From NCBI GenBank assembly GCA_964443825.1, contig CAYUEV010000033.1:1-16844 (forward strand): a stretch of DNA of 16,844 bases. The letters run 5' to 3'. The notes beneath the pieces are model-generated. The model saw nothing but the letters and a program-made list of their open reading frames with translations, did not search any database and had not been told where the DNA came from. Shown here piece after piece: positions 5,035 to 11,726 of the stretch; the first letter of the stretch is position 1, and the number at the start of each line of letters is the position of its first letter. Source of the DNA: UBA1081 sp964443825 (GTDB taxonomy: Bacteria; Bacillota; Clostridia; Oscillospirales; Acutalibacteraceae). A program made the translations under genes and the position numbers.

Positions 5035-7746
5035 TTAATCTCCGCCGTTATTAGCGTCTTGGTTTTTGTCCTGCCGGTTTTGCGCGGCGGGCGCGGCCGT
5101 CGTCTGGGATTGCCCGGTTGTGGAACTTTGTCTTGTGGTGGAATCGGGTTTTGTCGTGGAGCCGTTGTCATGGCGGCTTCCACCGCTGTTTCCGCCGCCT
5201 CCCTGGTATGAGCTTCCGCCGCAGGACGTGCAAGTCGGGGGAATTGAATCCGCTTTATACCATCCAACGGCTTTAGGACAGGCGGAACTTGCTATTTTGC
5301 CCGTTCTCGTGCAATACGACATTTTCACAAGGTCGTCGCTGAACTCAAACGATTTAGACGGGAGATTCTTGTGAATATCGTTCATAATTCTCTGATAAAG
5401 CTGACCGCAGTAGTTTGTGGTGAAGTCAAGCTCTTCCGCGTGCTTCGAGTACCCCATCCACGCGGCGCATACATAGTAAGGAGTAGCGCCTATAAACCAA
5501 CGGTCTTTTTCGTCCGAAGTCGTACCGGTTTTCGCGTACATATCAAACCCCGTTACTCTATAATTCCTACCTGTTCCGTCGTAATCCGTAGTTACGGTTT
5601 GAAGGAGTTTATTCATAACGTCCGCGGTTCCTTCGTCCATAACCTGTTCGCCCGAATCGTTGTGGGTAAGATAAACGACAGAGTTTGAACTGTTGGTGAC
5701 AGTATAGTAGCAATAAGGTTCGTAGTACACGCCGCCCGTGCCGAAAGTCGTATACGCGGCGCACATCTCAATGGCGTACACGCCGTGAGCCATACCGCCG
5801 ACCGCTAAAGACGAATACGTTTTTTCATCCTCGTCAATCGACATTTTCATGTTTTCCGTGAGCCACTCATAAGATCTGTCAATCCCCATTTTTTTAAGGA
5901 TTTGAGCGGGGACGGTGTTGTGAGAAGGGGCGAGCGCTCTTTGAATCGTTTCATAGCTGTAAGGCGAGCCGTTGTCGCCGCCGAAGTTCTGAGGCCATCT
6001 TTCGCCATTCAGCATAATGCCGTAATTCTGCACTTTGGGATAAGACCATGTATACATATCGGAATCAATCGCCAATGAGTAAATGCTTAGAGGTTTAATG
6101 GACGATCCTGGAGAACGCTTTGAGTCGGTCGCTATATCAAGACTTCTGGCGCCCTCTTTGGGACCCGCTTGCCCCACGATGCCTAAAACGCGCCCCGTGT
6201 AATCCATTATGACCATACAGGACTGAACCAACTCGCCAAATGAGTTTTTGGCGTTAGGGAATCCTTTTCTGTTATAGTAAATATCCTCAAGCTTATGCTG
6301 AATATCAAGGTCGACGGCGATGTGAATTTTAAGACCGCCGTAATACACAAGCCTCCACGCGTCGTTATAACTGTATGAACGCGTCTTCATAAGGTCGTCG
6401 ATAACTTTATCGATAACGTAATCTATGTAATAGCTTTGAACCTCTTGACCTCCGGCGTTATTTTCGTTTACGTCAATCATGCCGTCGCTGTTTACGTTTT
6501 CTTTGTCGTTATCGTCTTCCTTTGGAACGTAATCGTCGTCGGTCGTAAACACGATATGATAATCTTTAGCCTCGTCATATTCTTCTTTGGTTATAAAACC
6601 AAGCTCATACATTTTATCAAGGCAGAGATTGCGCCTTTTTTCGTTGTTATCGGGGTTGATAATAGGGTCGTAATCCCTTGGAGCTTTAGTTATAGCCGCA
6701 AGACAAGCGCACTCGGCGAGGTTCAATTCGCTTACGTTCTTTCCAAAGTAATGTTCCGACGCCGTTTGAACGCCGTAACAGCCCGCGTCTAAATAAAGAG
6801 TGTTAAGATAAGCCTCAAGTATCGTTTCTTTAGAGTAGTGCTTCTCCAAATTAAGGGCGTTTCTTATCTCTCGGAATTTTCTAATATACGTGACTTCGCG
6901 TTCGCCTGTGAGATTCTTAATTAATTGCTGAGTAATAGTCGAGCCGCCTTGACCCGCGTTCTCGGGCACTATCATAACGGATATTATTCTTCTCCAGTCA
7001 ACGCCTGAATGTTTCTTGAAACGCTCGTCCTCAATCGCTATAAACGCGTTTTGAAGATTCTCCGGCATTTCGTCGAGATTTACCCAGATTCTGTTCTCTT
7101 CGCCGTGAAGCCTTATAAGCTCTATTTCGTTGCCGTCGTCGTCAAGCGTGTACATAATAGTCGTCTGACTTTGATTCGCCTTATATTCGTCAAGGTCGAT
7201 AGCGACGTCGCCGTTTACGAAATCGGACGTATTTTTGAGAACATAAAGCCCTACGGTCGACACGGAAACAATCCCGATAAGAAGAATTGAGCAAAATATT
7301 ATTCCAAATCGCGTAAGACCTTTATGTTCTTTTTTCTTTTTAGGGGGCTTGCGGTCTTCGTTTTTCCGCCCGTTTTTATTTGAAGGCGAGCCGCTATAAT
7401 TGTTTCCGCCGCTCTTATGAGGAGCGTCGACTACTTTTGTGTTTTCTCTTCGCATATTCTCGCGGGGAGCGCCCCCGGCATAGCGAGTTTCGCTTTTTTT
7501 CGCGCTTTCACGGGAAGTATTTTTATCGCGGGAAAACAACGGCGCGTCGCCGGTTAAAGTCCTGTCGTTTTTATTGTATTGCGAAGGACTTCCGCCATTC
7601 GCCCCGCCGTTTTTGTAATATGTGTTTCTCGCGTTTAAAGAATCAAACCCTCCTGTGACGAACGGCATTTGTTTCGTGTCGCCCGACGCGGGATTATACG
7701 GTTTGTTTATATTAAGCGCTTTTTCAGAGCCGTTTCTGTTGTCCAT
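5035..7746 (-). CDS. Class A penicillin-binding protein (transglycosylase/transpeptidase)
   Basis: Bifunctional peptidoglycan synthase of 903 residues. A disordered, Asn/Gly/Lys-rich cytoplasmic segment (1-145) leads to one membrane helix (147-170). The GT51 domain (about 205-400) has AIEDERFKKHSGVDW with catalytic E239 and QGGSTITQQL (266-275). An acidic Asp/Asn linker follows (401-435). The transpeptidase has SSIK with nucleophile S548, SHN at 608-610 and KTGTT at 739-743. The C-terminus carries four cysteines (C812, C823, C839, C842) and a Gly then Thr/Ser/Gln/Asn-rich tail outside the cell. The chain polymerises glycan strands and cross-links stem peptides. It is the longest gene of an operon beginning with an SH3b protein and followed by ruvX. 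No Shine-Dalgarno precedes the ATG at 7746. The cytoplasmic extension is longer than usual for PBP1A. Confidence 0.95.
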   Translation of the reverse strand: MDNRNGSEKALNINKPYNPASGDTKQMPFVTGGFDSLNARNTYYKNGGANGGSPSQYNKNDRTLTGDAPLFSRDKNTSRESAKKSETRYAGGAPRENMRRENTKVVDAPHKSGGNNYSGSPSNKNGRKNEDRKPPKKKKEHKGLTRFGIIFCSILLIGIVSVSTVGLYVLKNTSDFVNGDVAIDLDEYKANQSQTTIMYTLDDDGNEIELIRLHGEENRIWVNLDEMPENLQNAFIAIEDERFKKHSGVDWRRIISVMIVPENAGQGGSTITQQLIKNLTGEREVTYIRKFREIRNALNLEKHYSKETILEAYLNTLYLDAGCYGVQTASEHYFGKNVSELNLAECACLAAITKAPRDYDPIINPDNNEKRRNLCLDKMYELGFITKEEYDEAKDYHIVFTTDDDYVPKEDDNDKENVNSDGMIDVNENNAGGQEVQSYYIDYVIDKVIDDLMKTRSYSYNDAWRLVYYGGLKIHIAVDLDIQHKLEDIYYNRKGFPNAKNSFGELVQSCMVIMDYTGRVLGIVGQAGPKEGARSLDIATDSKRSPGSSIKPLSIYSLAIDSDMYTWSYPKVQNYGIMLNGERWPQNFGGDNGSPYSYETIQRALAPSHNTVPAQILKKMGIDRSYEWLTENMKMSIDEDEKTYSSLAVGGMAHGVYAIEMCAAYTTFGTGGVYYEPYCYYTVTNSSNSVVYLTHNDSGEQVMDEGTADVMNKLLQTVTTDYDGTGRNYRVTGFDMYAKTGTTSDEKDRWFIGATPYYVCAAWMGYSKHAEELDFTTNYCGQLYQRIMNDIHKNLPSKSFEFSDDLVKMSYCTRTGKIASSACPKAVGWYKADSIPPTCTSCGGSSYQGGGGNSGGSRHDNGSTTKPDSTTRQSSTTGQSQTTAAPAAQNRQDKNQDANNGGD

Positions 7747-7799
7747 AATTTATAAATCAAATCAGATATATGCTTGGTTGATAAAACCTAAAGATCGGC

Positions 7800-8309
7800 T
7801 TATTGCGCCGACTTTACGTATTCCATAAAGACCCAGCCGCGCTCGCCGTTATACTGAGTATATCCCCAGCCGTAGCCGTTGTTGTCGTCCGCTTCGCTGT
7901 CGTCGACGTAGAATATGTCGATAACGGCGTCGTTAGGTATAGTTATGAGAGCCGGCGACGTTTTATCCGCCGCCATACGAAGATTCAAAGGAGTGTCGCC
8001 GCCGGTCGACACTTTATATTTTCCGGCTTTATTGCCTAACGCGGCGTCAGGCGACTCGTCTGCCGAAGTAGGTTCTCTTTCACCGTAAGCGGGCGTGTTC
8101 GGCGCGACCGTGCCGTCTTCTTTTTCCGCCTTATTAGACGAAACGCCCTTAACTATAAAGATTACGATTACAATAACGAGAATTATCGCTACGCATGACA
8201 TAATAATCACGCGTTTATCCATTTTTTTGATTCTAAGAACCAAATCGCCTACAAACTTAGTAAATCTATCTGAAAAGCTCATTTTCTCGTTTTTTTCTTC
8301 GTCGCTCAT
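7800..8309 (-). CDS. Membrane-anchored SH3b-domain protein
   Basis: A 169-residue protein with a charged cytoplasmic segment (1-32), one strongly hydrophobic helix (about 34-54, IIMSCVAIILVIVIVIFIV), a Pro/Glu/Ala-rich linker and a C-terminal bacterial SH3 domain (97-166). SH3b features are the LNLRMAADKTSPALITI block (108-124), GYGWGYTQYNGERGWVF (145-161) and a final YVK. SH3b domains often bind cell-wall peptides or help wall enzymes, and the domain would face outwards here. It is first in the operon with the PBP, which supports a wall role. The start at 8309 has GGAGGT 6 nt upstream and a good promoter is seen 40 nt further on. The PBP begins 53 nt after its stop. Confidence 0.85.
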   Translation of the reverse strand: MSDEEKNEKMSFSDRFTKFVGDLVLRIKKMDKRVIIMSCVAIILVIVIVIFIVKGVSSNKAEKEDGTVAPNTPAYGEREPTSADESPDAALGNKAGKYKVSTGGDTPLNLRMAADKTSPALITIPNDAVIDIFYVDDSEADDNNGYGWGYTQYNGERGWVFMEYVKSAQ

Positions 8310-8346
8310 AAAATAACCTCCGTATTTATAATTTCGTTGCTATAAA

Positions 8347-8375
8347 ATTATATCAAACGTTTTAACGGATTTCAA
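8347..8375 (-). promoter_or_regulatory. Sigma-A promoter of the SH3b-PBP-ruvX operon
   Basis: On the minus strand, TTGAAA (8375-8370), 17-nt spacer, TATAAT (8352-8347) preceded by TG-A (extended -10). It predicts a leader of about 30 nt. No other clear promoter is seen between here and 3511, so all five genes may be one transcript. Confidence 0.7.
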
Positions 8376-8392
8376 TATTGTTGACAATATTG
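8373..8392. repeat. Twin CAATATTG palindromes at the operon promoter
   Basis: CAATATTG (8373-8380), TTGA, CAATATTG (8385-8392). Each unit is its own reverse complement, so the pair is at once a direct repeat with a 12-bp period and a perfect 8-bp hairpin. The first copy overlaps the -35 (8370-8375) of the SH3b-PBP promoter, as a repressor or activator site might. No T-run follows on the minus strand, so it is a poor terminator for the dehydrogenase upstream. Confidence 0.45.
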
Positions 8393-8414
8393 TAATACTT
8401 ATTTTAGCGTTATC

Positions 8415-9371
8415 TTAAAGGTTTACCACGTTTTGGGGCGTTCCGTTTATAAAACTTTCCATATTCTTTTCAAGAATAGATATAAGCCTTTGTCTCGTTT
8501 CAAAAGACGCCCAGGCTATATGGGGAGTTATAAAGCAATTTTTGGCTTTTAGCAAAGGATTGTTTTCCGAGGGCGGCTCTGTTGAGAGCACGTCGAGCCC
8601 CGCCCCCGATAATTTTCCGTTGTTTAAAGCTTTTGCCAAAGCGTTCTCGTCCACTACCGCGCCTCTCGAAGTATTTATAAAATACGCTCCGTCCTTCATT
8701 TTATTTAAAAAGTCGTCGTTTACAATATTTTCGGTTTCAGGCGTTAAAGGGCAGTGCATGGTAACCGCGTCCGAATATTTTAACATTTCGTCAAGGCTTG
8801 TAAATTTAACATAATCTGGAGAGTTTTCTTTTACTCTTGGAGTATAAGAGAGGATATTCATACCGAAGGCGTTCGCTCTTTTGGCGACCGCCAAACCGAT
8901 TCTTCCAAAACCGAAAATCCCCAAAGTTTTGCCTGAAAGCTCCGTAAGAGGAGTAATCCAATAGCAAAAATCGCGGCTTCTCGTCCAATCTCCGTTTTTA
9001 ACCGATCGGGAGTGAAGCCCCACGTTCATGGTAAGCTCTAAAAGAAACGCCATGACGAGCTGCGCCACCGCTTCCGTAGAGTAAGCCGGAATATTTGAAA
9101 CCGGTATGTTTTTCTCTTTTAAATACGTATAATCTACGATGTTATAGCCGGTTGAAAGAAGTTCCACAAATTTTAAACGCGGTAGATTTTCTAAAATTTC
9201 TTTATTAAGGGGAGTTTTATTCGTTATAATTATGTCCGCGTCTTTTACTCTTTCAAGTATTTTTTCTTTTGGCGTTCTGTCGTAAATTTCCACGTCGCCG
9301 TATTTTTTTAAAAAATCCCAGGAAAGGTCTCCGGGGTTCGTGGTATACCCGTCAAGCATAACTATTTTCAT
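8415..9371 (-). CDS. D-2-hydroxyacid dehydrogenase (hydroxypyruvate/glycerate dehydrogenase-like)
   Basis: NAD(P)-dependent oxidoreductase of 318 residues acting on a 2-hydroxy or 2-keto acid in the cytoplasm. The Rossmann motif is LGIFGFGRIG with G154, G156 and G159. The catalytic set is R236 (INTSRGAVVDE), E265 (DVLSTEPP) and H284 (ITPHIAWAS), all intact. Overall it is closest in form to glycerate/hydroxypyruvate reductases. After the second strand comes YTPR (176-179) without the usual acidic residue for NAD, so NADP use is possible. The exact substrate cannot be told from sequence. The start at 9371 has GGTGAT just upstream. Its promoter is probably lost in the assembly gap that begins 32 nt away. 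Confidence 0.88.
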   Translation of the reverse strand: MKIVMLDGYTTNPGDLSWDFLKKYGDVEIYDRTPKEKILERVKDADIIITNKTPLNKEILENLPRLKFVELLSTGYNIVDYTYLKEKNIPVSNIPAYSTEAVAQLVMAFLLELTMNVGLHSRSVKNGDWTRSRDFCYWITPLTELSGKTLGIFGFGRIGLAVAKRANAFGMNILSYTPRVKENSPDYVKFTSLDEMLKYSDAVTMHCPLTPETENIVNDDFLNKMKDGAYFINTSRGAVVDENALAKALNNGKLSGAGLDVLSTEPPSENNPLLKAKNCFITPHIAWASFETRQRLISILEKNMESFINGTPQNVVNL

Positions 9372-9403
9372 ATTATCACCGTTTCAAGTTAAAGTTTAAT
9401 TTA

Positions 9404-9503
9404 NNNNNNNNNNNNNNNNNNNNNNNNNNNNNNNNNNNNNNNNNNNNNNNNNNNNNNNNNNNNNNNNNNNNNNNNNNNNNNNNNNNNNNNNNNNNNNNNN
9501 NNN
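9404..9503. other. Assembly gap (100 N)
   Basis: A run of exactly 100 N, the default size for a scaffold join of unknown length. It lies between a minus-strand and a plus-strand gene, so the order across it depends on scaffolding, and genes may be missing. Confidence 0.98.
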
Positions 9504-9559
9504 TTTTTCATTATAACATAATTTTCCGCGCTTTTCCAATCATTTAAATAAAAAAATAT

Positions 9560-9588
9560 TTGACTAAAAAATCGCTTTTATGTATAAT
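9560..9588 (+). promoter_or_regulatory. Sigma-A promoter of the VTT-galactokinase-mutS2 unit
   Basis: TTGACT (9560-9565), 17-nt spacer, TATAAT (9583-9588). This is near-perfect consensus, giving a leader of about 70 nt. Confidence 0.7.
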
Positions 9589-9652
9589 AAAGTCATATGT
9601 GTTGAACCATCGCTATTTTGCGTTAAATATTTCAATTTCTTTCCTAAAGTCC

Positions 9653-9658
9653 GGTGAT
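9653..9658 (+). promoter_or_regulatory. Ribosome binding site setting the TTG start at 9664
   Basis: GGTGAT lies about 6 nt before the TTG at 9664. The earlier in-frame TTG at 9658 overlaps this site and is unlikely to be used. Confidence 0.6.
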
Positions 9659-9663
9659 TGCGT

Positions 9664-10383
9664 TTGAGTAAAGATAAAACCGCCAGAAAAACGATCATGG
9701 CGGCGGCGGTCGCTTGTTATATAGTTTGCGCTCTTTTGATAATATGGTCTTTAATTTCTAAAATAAATTTCCTTGAGGAAAAATATATCGAGTATACTAT
9801 TTGGTTAAGCGATCTTGAGTTAAAAGTCGCCTCAATAGAAAATCAGTGGCTTTTAATACTTGTAGTAATGCTTTTATATTTTGTCAGAACGACGATACCG
9901 CTTTACCCTGTGTCCATTATTTGCGTCGCGACGGCGATGGTCTTTAACGTTCCCATGTCGTTCGCTATCAATATTGTCGGTTTAACTCTTTTATTTTCAG
10001 TGAAATATTTAATTGGCAACAATTCAGGCGGCGGCGGCGTTCAAAAATTAGTGCGAAAGAGCGGTCTTATAAGAAAACTTATTGAAAGCGAAGGGAAAGG
10101 CAACCCTTACGTTCTTTTAATTTTAAGATTTATGCCGAGTTTCCCGATAAACATGGTAAGCAAGCTTTACGGCGCGATGAAATTTCCTTTTTGGAAATAC
10201 ATTTTAATATCGCTCGTCGGTTATATGCCGAAAATGGCGTTCTACATAATAATAGGCCGGAATGTCTCAAATCCGTTTTCGCTTAAATTTACTTTGCCGC
10301 TTATTCTGCTTACTTTCGTTTCAGGTTGCGCACTCCTTATAATGCGCGCCATGTGGGACGTGATCGACAGGAAAAATACTTAA
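9664..10383 (+). CDS. TVP38/TMEM64 (VTT domain) membrane protein
   Basis: A polytopic membrane protein of 239 residues from the TTG at 9664. Hydrophobic segments lie at about 11-31, 61-76, 81-115, 146-160, 176-198 and 206-228. The VTT (SNARE-associated, DedA-like) signature is seen in LRFMPSFPINMVSKLYGAM (154-172) followed by the FPFWKYILISLVGYMPKM block (174-191), which matches the family pattern of RF-P-x-P, N and G-x-x-P. Related proteins are membrane-lipid or ion handling; no transported substrate is established here. It begins the transcript from the promoter at 9560 and ends 18 nt before the kinase gene. Confidence 0.85.
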   Translation: MSKDKTARKTIMAAAVACYIVCALLIIWSLISKINFLEEKYIEYTIWLSDLELKVASIENQWLLILVVMLLYFVRTTIPLYPVSIICVATAMVFNVPMSFAINIVGLTLLFSVKYLIGNNSGGGGVQKLVRKSGLIRKLIESEGKGNPYVLLILRFMPSFPINMVSKLYGAMKFPFWKYILISLVGYMPKMAFYIIIGRNVSNPFSLKFTLPLILLTFVSGCALLIMRAMWDVIDRKNT

Positions 10384-10401
10384 TAAAACGGGGGTTTAAA
10401 T

Positions 10402-11685
10402 ATGTCTAAAGAATCAGCGTTAAAAAAAATCGAATCGAACGATTACGACGCGATAATGAAAAAAATTTATTTTACGGAAGACGAGATAATAAAGCAAAAA
10501 GACAGATATAAAAAAGTACTCGACCTTTTTTGCTCGTTTTATGAAAGCGACAGGGATATTCGCTTTTTTTCCGCTCCGGGAAGGACTGAAATTTGCGGCA
10601 ACCATACCGATCACAATAAAGGGAAAGTCATGGCGGCGAGCGTAAACTTGGACGTTGTGGCGGCGGCCGCTAAAAGTTCTGACGATATAGTAAAAGTAAA
10701 GTCTATCGAATACGATAAAATTGACATAATCGACTTAAACGATTTAACTCCTCATGAGGACGAGTTTGGAAAGTCTAAAGGTCTTATAAGAGGCGTTTGC
10801 GCCGCTTTTAAAGAAAGGGGCTACAACATAGGCGGGTTTGACGCCGCTACGATGACGCAAGTGACGTCAGGGTCGGGTCTTTCGTCGTCCGCCGCTTTCG
10901 AGGCGCTTGTCGCCACGATAGTAAACCGCTTTTATAACGACGGGAAAGCGTCGCCCGTGGAGATAGCCAAAATAGCTCAGTACGCCGAGAACGTCTTTTT
11001 CCATAAACCTTGCGGACTTATGGATCAAACGGCCTGCTCCGTCGGCGGGTTCGTAAAAATCGACTTTAAAGATACTGAAAATCCATTAATAGAAAACGTA
11101 GATTTTGATTTTTCGTCGTGCGGACACAGCCTTTGCATAGTCGACACGAGAGCCAGCCACGCCGATCTTACTGACGAGTACGCCTCCATCAGACAGGATA
11201 TGGAGAAGGCGGCCTCGTTTTTTGGAAAATCTGTTTTAAGAGAAGTAGACGAGGAAGAATTTAAAAATAATTTGGCGAACGTAAGAAACTACTCCGGCGA
11301 CAGAAGCGTTTTAAGGGCTATTCACTTTTACAATGAGAACAAAAGAGTCGAAAAGGCGGGCGAAGCTTTAAAGCGCGGCGATTTTGACGCGTTTAAAAGC
11401 ATTATAAACGAAAGCGGATTTTCGTCTTTTATGTATAATCAAAACGTTTTTTCAGCGACACAGCCGCTGAACCAGCCCGTATCTCTCGCCCTTTCCGTAA
11501 GCGATATGATTTTAAGAGGAAGGGGAGCGTGGAGAGTTCATGGCGGAGGCTTCGCGGGAACGATTCAGGCTTTTGTGCCTAAGGATCTTTTAGACGACTA
11601 TAAAAGGACGATAGAGAGCGTTTTTGGAGAAGGCGCCTGCTATATTTTAAACGTAAGACCGTTAGGCGGTATAGAAATAACATGA
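10402..11685 (+). CDS. Galactokinase-family GHMP kinase
   Basis: An ATP-dependent sugar kinase of 427 residues in the GHMP superfamily. Motifs are the sugar signature APGRTEICGNHTDHNKG (58-74), the ATP loop GSGLSSSAAFE (157-167), GLMDQ with the catalytic base D208 (205-209), and the C-terminal RVHGGGFAG (378-386). The classical galactokinase signature is GR-x-N-L-I-GEHTDY; here the glutamate is N67 and the tyrosine is H71, and the N-terminus before it is about 30 residues longer than in E. coli GalK. Both changes are at the sugar end, so galactose is a likely but not certain substrate. No galT, galE or transporter is nearby. The start at 10402 follows GGGGGT by about 7 nt. Confidence 0.85.
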   Translation: MSKESALKKIESNDYDAIMKKIYFTEDEIIKQKDRYKKVLDLFCSFYESDRDIRFFSAPGRTEICGNHTDHNKGKVMAASVNLDVVAAAAKSSDDIVKVKSIEYDKIDIIDLNDLTPHEDEFGKSKGLIRGVCAAFKERGYNIGGFDAATMTQVTSGSGLSSSAAFEALVATIVNRFYNDGKASPVEIAKIAQYAENVFFHKPCGLMDQTACSVGGFVKIDFKDTENPLIENVDFDFSSCGHSLCIVDTRASHADLTDEYASIRQDMEKAASFFGKSVLREVDEEEFKNNLANVRNYSGDRSVLRAIHFYNENKRVEKAGEALKRGDFDAFKSIINESGFSSFMYNQNVFSATQPLNQPVSLALSVSDMILRGRGAWRVHGGGFAGTIQAFVPKDLLDDYKRTIESVFGEGACYILNVRPLGGIEIT

Positions 11686-11726
11686 CATTTTAATTGCAAA
11701 AATAAACGCAATATTATTGATGAATT

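Noticed and set aside
5035..7746. Several plus-strand ORFs of 90-118 codons opposite the PBP gene
   Set aside because: All are antisense to a well-supported gene, lack ribosome binding sites, and arise from its codon bias.
8373..8392. CAATATTG hairpin as the dehydrogenase terminator
   Set aside because: Stem is AT-rich and no T-run follows on the minus strand; its overlap with the next gene's -35 fits a binding site better.
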